A stretch of DNA of 64,000 nt from Siphonodentalium dalli (GCA_032622095.1 CP136065.1:212638151-212702150); one strand, 5' to 3'. Positions 22,909 to 35,752 are shown, counted from the first letter of the stretch. Numbers and translations: made by a program. The notes: a model not told the origin generated them from the sequence alone.

Positions 22909-23689
22909 TTTAAGATCAGCGTCTTTGCTTGCGAGTCTATTAACATTGCAGTGCTCTGCGGCAATCAGCCATATCAGTAGACAGACAACGAGAAGTCACA
23001 TATACGGTACACGTCAATCGAGATAACATGATTTCTTGTGAGTCCTGAGTTGAATTCATCCAGATTGAAGCAGAACCCGTATGCCGCGGGTGAAGGATTG
23101 GGCTGACTTGAAGAGATCCACGGAAGAGAGGCTTCGCTCATCGCGCTATAATTTTGGGCGTACTTGCAATTCAAAATGACATAATTAATATGGCTCGATA
23201 ATAGACGATTTCAAATTTAACGTACCGAATAATATCGAATCCATAGTACAGTCCTCGCATTCCTAGGGTGAATGGAATCTAACAAGTGACCACAACTCGT
23301 GTAGCGAATTGGGATAACCGATCCTTGAATTTAAATGTTTTATTCATCAAAATTACAGAACAAAAATAAACACGATCATTATCAATTCTGTCACGTGACA
23401 TTTTGAGTAGCTTATGTTAGGCGATGAGTCTGTTCTAAAAATGAAAGAAATCCCCTGTATCTGGCAGATATACCCTTGTCAGATGTCACTATTGGAGGAT
23501 CCTGAAAACTCATGTGCTACGGACTGCGTTTTCCTTTATCTCAGAAGTAACCATATTTGACTGCACACTGTGACCACTATTTTTGAACAGGCCTGCTCTA
23601 CATTTCCATATATATTGGCAATTGTAACTTTTTTTGTGGAAACTATATTGAATGGCACAGACTCAATCATGTTATCTAATATATATTTG

Positions 23690-23790
23690 AGGAAAGTTTG
23701 TGCGTGTGTGTGTATGTGTGAGGGTGAGTGTGAGGGTGTGTGAGGGTGTGTGTGTGTGTGATGGTGTGTGTGTGTGTGTGCGTGTGGCCG
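23690..23790 (+). repeat. (gt)n/gagggt microsatellite
   Basis: A run of gt, gtgagg and gtgtgat units at the 5' end of the Helitron-like element. The long minus-strand frame over it (His/Thr repeats) is an artefact. Confidence 0.9.
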
Positions 23791-24091
23791 CGATGGACTC
23801 TAAAACGGCTAAACCGATTTCGACGAAACTTGGTACGGGCACGTAGTATCACACGAGAACCAACATAGGCCCATCCATTTGTTCGTGCGGCGCCACCTTC
23901 AAAACTCATATCTCCGGATCCACTGAGCCGCAGTGCTAAATTGCCTTACAAACAACGCTCTTTATATTTCCCATATTCGGATCGGTTAACCTAATAACGC
24001 TCTTTATCCAGCGAACCGTTTCTTTACAAATCAACACAACGCTTCTATTGCGAATTCATTCAGACTGTTTTATTGTTTACAATGAGCCGCA

Positions 24092-25023
24092 TAGTCCCAG
24101 TCTTCTTGTACTAAAACCAGCTAAGATATTGGGATGGCGATTTGCTGTTTTTAGTCCCAGCCCGCTTGCATACCAATCCTATCACACGAGTTACGCCCAC
24201 GATCTGTGGCGGGAATCTGTGGTGTATTTTACTCGATTTACCTAATGAATCAATACATGATGCTATATACATCGGAAAGAGAGACATATTATGGTCATAA
24301 TGGTGTATAATAATCTAACTTTCATGTTAAATTACGCATAGAATATTCCGGTTGATTGTCACCAACATCGCTGTTTTTTCTGTTTGTTTACTTAACTGAA
24401 AGCCGAACTCAGGTTCCGAAGAACTTCGGCATTGTCCGGTGTTTGTTTTGGCCGAGACGAATTTCGATACAAACAAAATGGCGGCCCCCATGATATTCTA
24501 ATGGTCATTGTGTTTACACAGTTTTAAACTGTGAGATGGTTATAATTCCCGTAATTTATTTAATATATTACATTTATATCTTCAATATGTATTTAATCTA
24601 TGTAATAATTTATTTATTGTCACGTATAATTACGATTACAATGGAGAATTCATCGTGCGTGGTTGATTGAAAATCTACGGAATATTTTCACCGGAAAATG
24701 CCGAACGCAGTTCGCAAGGTCAACTGAGTTCGCATACTTTAAAAAATATGTAAACACTGCGGCAAAAGTTTCTTTTCACATTAAATTACCGCTTTCAATT
24801 CACAACCGATGTGGGTTTCAGATCAAATAGCATGTCTTCTGCGGAAACGATCCGTTTATTGTAGCAATTGTGATATTTTATTTCATATAATTGTGGTTTT
24901 ATTTGAGCGGGTCACTAACGATTAACTCGTGTCAAAGGAGACCATGGGCCTGGAACTCGGACTAAAGACCGGCACCTCCATCCCAATATCTTAGCCGGTT
25001 TTAGTACGAGAAGACTTGGACTA
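24092..25023. mobile_element. TIR element with 9-bp target duplication, family M copy 1 (932 bp)
   Basis: It begins tagtcccagtcttcttgtac and ends with the near reverse complement (...gaagacttggacta). TIRs of about 50 bp include 'ctaaaaccagctaagatatt' and 'gggatggcg'. The 9-bp sequence tgagccgca flanks both sides (24083-24091 and 25024-25032), and the uninterrupted Helitron version of that site (gagc-gcagtgctaaattg) is seen nearby. A 9-bp duplication with long TIRs is the hallmark of Mutator-like elements. No transposase is encoded. The internal sequence is shared, in opposite orientation, with the copy at 51804-53168. Confidence 0.88.
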
Positions 25024-25039
25024 TGAGCCGCAGTGCTAA

Positions 25040-25700
25040 ATTGCCTTACTGCTGACTGGTCGATTTATTTGCCTCATTCTCAAGCCAAGCAACCATTCAC
25101 TCATTTAACTTTGTTAGGCGACCACTTGAAATTTCTCAGTGTATTCTGATTACCTGCTGACTGATCAATTCATTTGCCTCTTTCTCACGCCAAGCAACCA
25201 TTCACTCAATTTGTAAATATCAACTTTGCTTGGCACCAATTCGAACTTTCTCAATGTGATAGAGATTCACATGCCCAATTCTCACGCTAAGCTACCATCG
25301 ATTTCTTAATATCAACTTAGGTCATCCATTTCTTAATATCAACTTAGGTTGTGTTTCGATGTGTTAACACCAATGCATATTTGCCTATTTCCCCAGTCTG
25401 TTCTCCCAAAAATACGCACATTTTCTGCTTATACAAAACATATTTTAGGTATATAATCTGCTAACAATCGCTTCATTTTGAGTCGATAATGTGCTGAAAA
25501 TTGGTATCAAGTATTTCGATGTGTTAACACCAATGCAGATTTCCCTATTTTCCCAGTCTATTCTCCCGAAAATACGCACATTATCTGCTTATACAAAACT
25601 TATCTTAGGTATATAATCTGCTAACAATCGCACATTATCTGCATATACAAAACTTATTTTAGGTATGTAATCTGCTAACACTCTAAAACGGCTTAACCGA
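25040..25700 (+). repeat. internal tandem repeats of the Helitron-like element (left block)
   Basis: Two repeat types: one with 'ctgctgactggtcgatt', 'aagcaaccattcactca' and 'ttctca-tgt-ttctgat' phrases (25050-25320), the other with 'gtatttcgatgtgttaacac', 'cccagtct-ttctccc-aaaa' and 'ggtatataatctgctaac' (25350-25690). Both recur at 27760-28780. No coding potential. Confidence 0.65.
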
Positions 25701-26526
25701 TTTCGACGAAACTTGGTACGGGTACGTAGTATCACACGAGGACCAACATAGGCCCATCCATTTGTTCATGCGGCGTGACCTTCACCTTTAAAACTCATAT
25801 CTCCGGATCCACTGAACCGCAGTGCTAAATTGCCTTATAAATAACGCTCTTTATATTTCCCATATTCGGATTGCTTAACTTAATAGCGCTCTTTATCTGT
25901 CTATCAAATGGTATTCTCGAGAGATTCTTTTTGTGAATTCAGACTGTTGACTGTCTACGGTGGCTGATTTGCGACATGCTCACAACATATATTATCTCGA
26001 GATCTCGACATATTATCTCGAGAACTCGACTTAATTATCTCGAGATCTCGACTTAATTATCTCGAGATCTCGACTTAATTATCTCGAGATCTCGACATAT
26101 TATCTCGAGATCTCGACTTAATTATCTCGAGATCTCGACATAACATGTATCTTTAAACATTTGATGTAGTGGCAATGTGACAACAACCAAGATCGAACGC
26201 GAGCAAGTCGCTCTCTGTCTCTCACTCAAACTGTCTGCCTGTCTCCCATCTCTCTCGCTCTCTCTCTCTCTCTCGTTCTTTCATGAGTCCCGGTACATAC
26301 AAATCGACTTGCTTCAAATCCGAGAATCTCGATTGGTAAACTGTGACTCGGGTCTCTGTCCCTCCCTATCTCCCGTTCTCTCTCACTCTCTCTCTCACTC
26401 TGTCTCCCTCCAATCGACTTGGTTCAAATCCGGGAATCGAATCCGGCTTATTCTCGATTGATAATCTGGGACTGGTGTCTCTGTCTCTTTCCCACTCTAC
26501 CTCCATCTATCTGTCTGTCTCTCTTC

Positions 26527-26557
<31 letters not shown>

Positions 26558-26689
26558 CATATATAAAAACCTCGGCGTTGAATAAATCAATCATGTTATA
26601 TATGCTCGTTGTGATAAAATCCCAACAGTTATTATTATTATATATATATATAGTAAATTGCGATAGGTACCCGAGCCAAGTGCCCCAAG

Positions 26690-26975
26690 TGCGCCCATAG
26701 CCACGTGCATGGTATGTTCTGCCAGCTTAGGCGCACAAACCACTTGATAAATTGATGGGAATATTGCAGATTTGATCCGGTAGTTTGTGCGCCTAAGCTG
26801 ACAGAATACCTATACATCGCAATAATATTGGAGTATATGGGTCCGGCGGAAAGGGTCAATACGACCTTAAATGACTAAAATATAAAAATTAGTCGCACCG
26901 ATTCTGATAGACGGGTACTATATGCATTCAAATCTGCATTATTCCCATCAATTTATCATGTAGTTTGTGCGCCTA

Positions 26976-26985
<10 letters not shown>
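26690..26985. repeat. short repeat with agcttaggcgcacaaac ends
   Basis: 'agcttaggcgcacaaacca' (26725) is followed by its reverse complement 'tagtttgtgcgcctaagct' at 26781 and again in partial form at 26961. Both are next to 'ttgataaattgatgggaata' or its reverse complement. Probably a small MITE inside the foldback element. Confidence 0.5.
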
Positions 26986-27006
<21 letters not shown>

Positions 27007-27036
27007 GATCAGAGGTTAATGAGCGAATGAGAGAGA

Positions 27037-27042
27037 CAGCCA

Positions 27043-27106
<64 letters not shown>

Positions 27107-27203
27107 GACCCGAGTCCCAGCTTATCGATCGAGAATAACCCGGATTTGCGTTCCGGAACTGAGTCAAGACGACAGGTATATATGCACACGCTAACGAACG
27201 AAC

Positions 27204-27258
<55 letters not shown>
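27037..27258. repeat. (ga)n and (ta)n microsatellites
   Basis: A ga run at about 27040-27100 and a ta run at about 27205-27258. They mirror the ct and ta runs at 26240-26275 and 26530-26565 in the left arm. Open frames across them (poly Ser-Leu, Tyr-Ile) are artefacts. Confidence 0.9.
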
Positions 27259-27264
<6 letters not shown>

Positions 27265-27759
27265 GTATGTACCGGGACTCATGAAAGAACGAGAGAGAGG
27301 GGTTCTACGTGTATCTAGGTTGTTGTCACATTGCCACTACATCAGATGTTTAAATATGCATGTTATGTCGAGATCTCGAGATAATTAAGTCGAGATCTCG
27401 AGATATTATGTCGAGATCTCAACATAATTAAGATAATATATGTTGTGAGCATCTCGCAAATCAGCCACCGTAACTGTCTTATAGTTTGTGAATTCAGACT
27501 GTTGGCTGTTTTATAGTTTACAACGAGCAGCAGTGCTAAATTGACGAGCCTCAGTGCTAAATTGCCTTGACTGTGTGACTATTAGAATAATAACTGAAAT
27601 ACTGCCTCTTTGTACATTTTCCTTCTATCGTAAGTTGTTGAGATTATAATATACTTTAGTAAATATTAGCTTTTCTTGACACTAATTTGAAGCTTTCTAA
27701 TACATTCTGATTACCTGCTTTTGTAAATACTAACTTTGCCTGACACCAATTTTAACATT

Positions 27760-28780
27760 TGTTCAAGGCATTCTGATTACCTGCTGACTGGTCGATTAAT
27801 TTGCCTCATTCTCAAGCCAAGCAACCATTCACTCAGTAAATATTGTTAGGCGCCCATTTTAAATTTCTCAATGTATTCTGACACCAAGCAACCTTCACTC
27901 AATTTGTAAATATCAATTTTGCTTGCCACCAATTCGAACTTTCTCAATGTGTTCTGATGACCTGCTGACTGGTCGATTCACATGCCTCATTCTCACGCCA
28001 AGCTACCATCGATTTGTTAATATCAACTTAGGTTAACACAAATTTGAACAATCGAGGACGAATTGCCTAATACAATTAAAGCGTGGAGTCTGTCCAAATC
28101 GAATTCTACGACCACCGGGTTCGAGATATGTTATTATTACCGTCATCGTCATTTTTGCACATTATCTGGTTGTACAAAACTTAAATTAGGTATATAATCT
28201 GCTAACAATCGTATCTCAAGTATTTCGATGTGTTAACACCAATGCAGATTTGCCTATTTCCCCAGTCTGCTCTCCCAAAAATACGCACATTTTCTGCTTA
28301 TACAAAACTTATATTTTAGGTATATAATTTGCTAACAATCGCTTCATTTTGAGTAGATAATGTGCTGAAAATGAGAGCGTTTTAGTCGCACTAAATTTGT
28401 ATCTCAAGTATTTCGATGCGTTAATACCAATGCAGATTTCCTTATTTTGATGTTTGTGTGTCTCAAGTCTTTCGATGTGTTAACACCAATGCAGGTTTCC
28501 CATTTTCCCAGTCTGTTCTCCCGAAAATACGCACATTATCTGCTTATACACGTGTTCTCCCGAAAATACGCACATTATATGCTTCTACAAAACTTAATTC
28601 AGGTATATAATCTGCTAACAATCGCACAAAATCTGCATATACAAAACTTATTTTAGGTATATAATCTGCTAACAGTCGTATCTCAAGTATTTCGATGTGT
28701 TAACACCAATGCAGATTTCCCTATTTTCCCAGTCTGTTCTCCCGAAAAGACGCACATTATCTGCTTATACCATTTGTTGG
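27760..28780 (+). repeat. internal tandem repeats of the Helitron-like element (right block)
   Basis: The same two repeat types as 25040-25700, with more copies: four or more 'tcaagtatttcgatgtgtta' units and several 'ctgcttatacaaaacttat' units. The block ends directly at the 3' hairpin and CTAG terminus. Confidence 0.65.
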
Positions 28781-28854
28781 TGTGTTGGTGAGTTAAAACA
28801 TAACTATAAAAATCAACACAACGACTATCCCCGTCAGGACGGGTACCCAGCTAG

Positions 28855-29239
28855 TAATATATACATGAGCCATTATAATATGCAATCCTCTGACGATTCA
28901 AGGTCCTTCAGTTTGAATGAATGTATGTATCTCTTAAATAGATTAATATAAATATACTTGTAATGCTTTCTTCTATGTATCTGTGTTGCTAGATCATTAT
29001 AGGAATGCCCTGATTTCCATCCCATATAAATATGACAGTTGAGAAGATATAATTGTTCAAGTGACTTAATTCGGTCACCATTTGTCGAGATTGTGAAATT
29101 GGAATGCTAAAAACTCATTAGAACGACATGGAGATGGCATGGGAGATGACTATATATAACTTTGTGGGATATCGGCGAATTCAACAATCTTATAAATGCT
29201 CGTGAATATCCTCTCGCCATCCATGACCCAAACGACCCC
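28855..29239. other. no recognised feature
   Basis: AT-rich sequence between the Helitron 3' end and dispersed repeat A. Nothing recognised. Confidence 0.35.
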
Positions 29240-30357
29240 AAATGTGATTTAATTCATCATATCATTAGAGAAGAATGTGCATGAATTTGGTGGAAATATA
29301 TTTGTATTAACTTTGGTGCAACTCCCCCCATGCATGACTTGAACCGCACCACTTTTGTAAACCACGTCTATTAGACTCATGTATGCATTATATAATGGAG
29401 ATGAATATATAAAAGTTTGGTGGTAATCGGCAACTAAACAAATAGTTATTACGCCCCCCCCCCATCTCTCACCCAAACGGCACCAATTTCGCGTCTTTAA
29501 ATCACACGTTTATATTCCTCGTATCACGGAGAAGAATAATATATCAATTTGGTCGAAATCTGGGCTAAAAATATCCACTCCCCTGACGCCAACAACGTCA
29601 CTTTAGAAAATTTGAACCCGCACCATTATCTTACTCGTAAAAAGTTACCCTGTTAGGCCGCCTTGGTGCCATCTCGATTGTATCCTTAAAGTTATATATA
29701 GAACACAGACAGATATTCGCAAATATTTGATTCATTGTATCATTTGAGAAGAACGTGTATGAGTTTGATGGTAATTGGCACTAAACATATTTTTATAAGT
29801 TTTTGGTGACCCTCCCATCCCTATTTCGGACTCAAGCGGCGCCACTTTTGACATAATTAAACCACACACTTAGACTCATTATAGTGATGACTATATATAA
29901 AATATATGAAAATTGGCGAGTATACAAATTCGTATCAAATGTAGGGCCACCATTGCATATCTGTCACACAAAAAGCACTAATTTGGCGCATTTAAACGAC
30001 ACGATTAGATTATTCGTATCACGGAGAAGAATATGTGTCAATCAGGTGGAAATCGGCGCTAAATATATTGTTTATCAATGTTTGTGTCCCTCTCACCCTT
30101 TAGGCACCCCTGACTCGAATGGCCCCATGACATCTTTAAACCACACAAAATGTTTTCTGCCCCTCCCCTTTTCTGCCCCTGACAACAACGGCGTCACTTT
30201 AGAAAATTCTAACCCTCGCCATTATCTTTCTCGTAAAAAGTTACCCCTATTAGACCCCCTTTATGCCATCTAGGTGGTCCCCTGTGAATTTCTATAGAAC
30301 ACAGACAGACAGACAAACAGACTGACAGACATTCGCAAATATAGATATAGATATATA
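29240..30357 (+). repeat. dispersed repeat A, several tandem or nested copies
   Basis: Phrases 'ttggtggaaatcggcg', 'gaccc-a-cggcaccaattt', 'ttaaaccacac', 'gactcgaatggcccc', 'actcgtaaaaagttacccc', 'gccatctaggtggtcccctg', then (acag)n and 'attcgcaaatatagatatag' recur two to four times. They match 15770-16230. The last copy, with its acag tail, ends next to the satellite at 30358. Confidence 0.55.
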
Positions 30358-30660
30358 TAATTGTACCTGCTACGTATGATTTCAGATACACGCAGCTCGA
30401 ACTATTATGTTCGAGGTCATCACGGATCCCGAAAAGACCGTTTCCGGCTATTTTAGACTACACGAGGCCACTCCAAATTCCCGGGCGCCAATAGGAAGTA
30501 CTGTATGTTCGTGATATTAATAACATATATAGAATTATACCTGCTACGCATGATTTCTGATAATCGGAACTCTCATCTTCTAGGTTATCAGTGTCACGAA
30601 AAGACCGTTTCAGGCTATTTTAGACTCCAAGTCCCCGGGCGCCAATAGGACGGACTATAT
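30358..30660 (+). repeat. satellite-like tandem repeat (left part), 150-170 bp monomers
   Basis: Two monomers containing 'acctgctacg-atgatttc', 'gcagctcgaact', 'aaaagaccgtttc-ggctat', 'cccgggcgccaatagga' and 'actatatgttcgtgatatta'. The last monomer is cut after 'cggactatat' by the TIR element starting at 30661 and resumes at 35317. A lone piece of the same repeat (ggactatatgttcgtgatat) lies at 18671. Confidence 0.75.
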
Positions 30661-33600
30661 AGTAGAGTCGCTTAGGTACTTTCGTGGGAATTTTTTGAAC
30701 AAATGTAGAGACTATGATATCATGATTGTGTATCACTTACTTTGTCGAAAAAAGTTTATTAGACGTCATGGGTCAGCGACTGGAGATAATTATGACGTCA
30801 CAAAGATGACGTCATTGTCAGTTCAGTTCAGATATAGGGTTGTCATGACAACTGACGAATTCTGTGCATATATCTTAATTGTTATGAATGTTTTTCAGTT
30901 AGGGAAATTCATCAATAGCAGTTCTCAAAGTACAGCAGCCAAATTCACGGGACAATATTATTCCTGTCAAAGATGGCTGCCAAAATGGCACCAGAAAATC
31001 AACAATTTTCAAGAATCTCATGTAAATGATCTTCCGTTTGGTAGCGACTGCGAATTGTGCAAATTCTGTATCTAATTATTGCTGCAGCAATGGAGTGCTG
31101 CAATTGTATTGTACAAAATATGTTCGATCTGTCAAAAATCCACTTTAAACAACATAATTATAGTAACTTGTCAAATATCAATTCCGATATAGTAGCAATA
31201 GATTTAAAGAAATTATCGGAATTCAGTTATGGGAAAGAAATATTATCCCACTTCAACAGAACTGTTGAGTTTCAGCCAAGATGGCTACCAAAGTGGCAGC
31301 CAAAATACAAAAGTCAGTGTTCGTTAGAACACCAAATGTCACACTAGCATTCCATCATGGGGAATCAGGTTAATCGGCTAATTTTAAGTAAATGCGCATA
31401 GCTTTAATTTCTTATATAAATTGGCGATGTCCTATATGACATACGTGTCTTTTCTTCAAATGTCCTTATATTAAGTGAAGAGGGTGTTTAAGAGAAAATC
31501 CAACTCACTTTGTGAAATTAGAAAGTATCTTAGACCGCCACCATAGCTTGGGGGACAAGTGTTACTATCCCAAAGTCTAGCCGTCTGTGCTATACTATAA
31601 ACCAGAGTACTAGTTGAGAAATATTGGTGGTTACCATATAAAATGGCAACTGATGATGCAGATAAACATTGGTGTTAGTTCTTGTCATGACATATCAGTA
31701 GAAAATGCATATAGTGTATCATATAAGGTAGCAATACACAATTGTTTATTGTGATAGCTATGAAGTGGAATTTTACTTCACAGCTATACCATGAATCTTG
31801 GCAAACAAGAAACAGCACCTTGTTTATCAACACAAACACTAGTAAAATAAATTATATGGCTTGCCTCACTGTTAGTTGCGCTGTAACCTTTAATTAAATT
31901 TTCATGTTAATACAATTTAAACATCGTTTAGCTGAACTTAGCAGATTTCCATCGTATTGATAACCACGGAAGACTAAAATAGAATAGACCCCCATAGGTG
32001 GGTAATATATCCCTATAAGGGGTAGCGCCCCGAATCAAGCTTAAAGTGATACATTGTGAATACTATGTTCTGAAATATGGATGATGTTATTCAACAAAGT
32101 GCACTCTCATAATATATGTGGAGTTTTGAGAAATTACTATGTATAAGTTATTGACCTCACAGGACATGTTCATTCGGTTGAAATGAACATTATCATACAG
32201 GCTAGATCCCGAAAACAGGCGAAGTTGTATGTCTGGTTCTTGGCTTTTCTCTTGTTCAGTTAATTGGTGGTGGCCATACAAAGTGATTCGCCCAATATAA
32301 GAAAGGTGTCTTGGCGTGAACACAGTAGGCTGTTATGGACCATTGATAGTATACAGCAAACGAATCCGATATTGATTTCTAGGATTTGGGCATGTGACGA
32401 TTTTAGTGAGACAATGCATTGCGTTTGTACATCAGCCAGTCGCACTTGATTAATGATTATCTTTAAGTTTGTAGAAATCAACAGGGACTGCGCAACTGCT
32501 CTGCATATCCAACCCTGCAGCTTAGGCGACGAAAGAATGTGAATGGTAAACGCAATAGATACGAGCCAAAAATAGACAGGCGATACTTATTATAATACTA
32601 TTTCATGGTGGGAAACGGGGGAAAATCCTTTGGCAGTGATGGTCTTCTGGTGTCATGTCATCAGTTTGATTTAGTATGTCCAATATACTCTGGAATCCAG
32701 GCTCTGAATACTGAATGTAATTATGGGGGAACGCAGTCCACTAACTTCTTACAACATAATGTGAAGTAATAGTTGGAGTTAATAACAGCTCGTGACGTAC
32801 CATGTTGATTCAGGTTAGAACGTTATCATTAACCAAAAGAAATGCGGAAATGAAGGAAGTTGAATAATAAGCACGCGTAACTACGGAGGTGGCCATGGTT
32901 CACTATAATAATGGCATCTTTCAGATCATATTATATAGGCCGATCCATACATATCCCAATGACTCAAACTGTTCTAATTCTATTCGACTAAGAGTTATCA
33001 CATCAGTCTGGCTATATCCCATAATTTGTATATATCGTGATGCATTCATGCATCATGATAATCTACGTATACCCAAGCAAGTGACATATATAGATTAACT
33101 TCAGCAGAACACGGTCATGGTGAGGCTATTGTACGAAGAGCTCCATACATTTCCACTTGATAAGCAATCCAGTTTGATAAGATAGACCTTAGTGAAAACA
33201 TTATATTTTGTCCTTGAATAATACAACAATAAGTATACTTTCAATCGTGGATCGGATTCGACATCAACTGTGCAGGCTTATGTGAGTCTTTTCCGGGAAT
33301 CATTTTATATTCACCCCACCTAACGATAGTGTTATTGTCCAAATACACATTAGCGCTACGTTTATATGAGACAAACTAATTATATACATACATGTATTGA
33401 TACATAAATATGCTAATATCGCTGTAATACAAGTAAATATATTGCTTGAGTTCTAGTTTAAATTTGTCACGATCCCATTTTGGTCGTCATATTAATGCAC
33501 ATGTGGAAATGTACCGGTACTTCGTATGAACTGGTGACAAGAAGCAGTTTAAACATGAGGTATCAACATTTCTTCCTACGCATATATGTTTGCTAGAATG

Positions 33601-35315
33601 GTAGAAGGGAGTTGATGATCATTTTGTCTCGATTTTCCATTCCAATCACCCGTAGAAGGATTGATTTTACGAAGACGTTTATGGATATTATGTCGTAAAA
33701 CGTCCATGTAACTTCGACAGTCTATCCAACCTCGTACATCTACCAAACCTATACCGGCGGTATACATGTTCCATGGTGAAATGGAAAAGAATAAAGTATG
33801 GCTATAATATATGAACGAGGCCCGGGCGATCTCCTGGTTTATATTTTCAACGTTAGGCTTCAAAAGCCAGCCATATACTATAATACATAGCTATATACAG
33901 TAATCTGATTGATTCGGTCGCTAGACCTTTTTGTATAAGAGTAGATATTGTCAATCTTTATCGATATGCAAGAACGTATGGCGATCACATGCACCATTTG
34001 AGCGTTGGTAGCTGACAGCGCCTGAAGTTGGCAACTTCACAATTCTCTCCACATACCATGTCGGTCTCTAATAAAATATTTATATAATATCAGAATCGAG
34101 TTTGGCACAAGTTCATATACTTAACGTGCATGAACATATATTTCGGTTTTATATAGTAAAGGGTATGTTCTCATCGAAAGCCCATGTATGATAATGATAT
34201 GCACATGTGTCATTCTTACACGCTGGGATATATTGCGGAAATATATGTATTTTAATGTCAAATTTCGACATTTCCGCCACACTGACGGCCATCTCGATTA
34301 TAATGAGGTATTAATTAATAACTCCGGATTATGTAAATCGGAGGACATTCATTCATACATATAATACCGATATATATCGTTCTCCTCTGATGCACATGCT
34401 ATTTGACGTATACAAATATAATGTTTGGTGAATTTTCATGATGCTTATTTGGACAATAATTGTCATATGAACTCGCATTTTGAGTCATTGTGGTAAAACA
34501 ACTAATAGGAATGTGTCATAACATGGCCATTATTTATTATGAAGAAGAAAATTAGTCTAATACTTTCACCTTCTACATACCAGAAACGTAATTGGGCGAA
34601 AGAGTGTAAAATTTGTGTATTATCGTATTTTTTGCCACCATCTTGGAAGCCATCTTGGATTAAGTTGACAGTTTCTGGATCCAATTAGATGTAAATACCT
34701 TATGTAACGATCCTACTCATTTCCATTACCGATTAATTCAAAATTTCTATAAGGAAATAGTTAGAAAATAAAAAAGTATATTCTGGCGAAAATTCATCCT
34801 ACTTCCTTCAAATCGTCGGATTTGGAGAAGACAATCAAGGTTATGATTCAAGAAATCAACTAATGTGATACCTAAGTGATTTTTTATCAAGATTGAAGAG
34901 AAGTATATTCCCTAATCGTCACCAGTTCGATACAATCGGAAATGATATAGGTGACATGTATGGAAAATCATCAATTTTCCCACTTCCGGTTGCCATTTTG
35001 GCGGCCATCTTTGATCGAGATGACAAGTTTTTATAAATAATTATAACATGGCGTCACGCCATACACTGTACACAAGGATTGTCATATATTTTATATAACA
35101 ATTATATTTATATCATGAAATGCAACAATAGCGAACTTAAGAAAATGATCATGGCGGCCATCTTTGTGACGTCATTGGACCACCCAGTCGCGACCCCAGG
35201 GTGTCTAACAATTTTTTTCTGAAGTAGAGACCATATACTGGCTCATGAACATGGTCTCTATATTTGTTCATGAATTTCCCACGGGAACCCAAAATCGGAC
35301 ATAAGCGACTCTACT
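30661..35315. mobile_element. TIR DNA element, 4.66 kb, inserted into the satellite
   Basis: It begins agtagagtcgctta and ends taagcgactctact. The sub-terminal regions are also related in inverted orientation (gtgggaattttttgaacaaat on the left; atttgttcatgaatttccca on the right; gtagagac repeats; 'gacgtcacaaagatg'-type blocks). The 4 bp atat lie on both sides (30657-30660, 35317-35320), with one extra base before the right copy; removing the element restores a satellite monomer. Sequences 'aagatggctgccaaaatggc' and '-ggcggccatctttg' occur inside near both ends. No transposase was recognised, so the superfamily is undetermined. Confidence 0.75.
31350..34500. other. interior of the 4.66 kb TIR element, no recognised genes
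   Basis: Only short reading frames with no recognisable domain occur (the longest, 33576-33863 minus, 95 codons, resembles nothing I know). The interior may be a filler captured by a non-autonomous element. Confidence 0.35.
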
Positions 35316-35316
35316 A

Positions 35317-35640
35317 ATATGTTCGTGATATTAATAAATTATTATGAGCAATACCCGCTACTTATGATTTCAGATACACGCAGCTCGAACTCTTATGTTC
35401 TAGGTCATTCGCGGATCCCGAAATGAACGTTGCTGGCTATTTTAGACATCTAAGGCCACTCCAAGTCCCCTGACGCCAATGTCGGACTATATGTTCGTGA
35501 TATTAATAGCATAAATAGTTTGCATACCTGATACGTATGATTGCAGATACACACAGCTCGAAATATCATTTTCTAGGTCATCACGGATTCCGAAAAGGCC
35601 GTTTCCGGCTAATTTAGACTACATAAGGCCACTTTTACAA
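35317..35640 (+). repeat. satellite-like tandem repeat (right part)
   Basis: Continuation of 30358-30660 after the TIR element: 'atatgttcgtgatattaata', 'cccgctacttatgatttcag', 'acgcagctcgaactcttatg', and a second monomer beginning 'gactatatgttcgtgatatt' near 35485. Confidence 0.75.
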
Positions 35641-35752
35641 TATGCATAGAACATAAAAATTCGAGGTGCGATCGAATATATAGACAAATATATAGCGATC
35701 AGATCGCACGATCGCATAATCGCGGTGATCGCGTTTGGCTAACGAAAACAAC

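Larger units (their letters stand above)
25957..27471. mobile_element. foldback element with TCTCGAGATCTCGA-repeat arms
   Basis: It starts acggtggctgatttgcgaca and ends with the reverse complement. Each arm contains tandem 20-22 bp units of the form ttatctcgagatctcgactt: many in the left arm (25990-26140), fewer in the right arm (27365-27425). The symmetry continues inward through 'gtagtggcaatgtgacaaca' and the CT / GA microsatellites, so the whole element is palindromic. The flanks share actgtct (left, just before acgg; right, just after the terminal a), so the target duplication is about 7-9 bp. No coding region. It lies inside the Helitron-like element. Confidence 0.75.
23675..28854 (+). 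mobile_element. Helitron-like non-autonomous element, composite
   Basis: The 5' end begins TC after an A (A|TCTAATATATATTTGAGG), followed by a GT-rich run and 'taaaccgatttcgacgaaac', a phrase common near the 5' end of invertebrate Helitrons. The 3' end shows a hairpin (cccgt-cagg-acggg, 28830-28843) shortly before CTAG (28851-28854), followed by host T. So the insertion lies between A and T without target duplication, as Helitrons do. A second copy of the 5'-type segment occurs at 25680-25900, showing internal rearrangement. No Rep/helicase gene is present. Two other elements are nested inside. The 5' boundary is the less certain one. Confidence 0.6.

Noticed and set aside
25970-26150. Possible CRISPR-like array
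   Set aside because: Units are contiguous, self-complementary and without unique spacers; part of a foldback element in a eukaryote.
26177-26700. Open frames rich in Ser-Leu and Tyr-Ile
   Set aside because: They translate CT and TA microsatellites within the foldback element.
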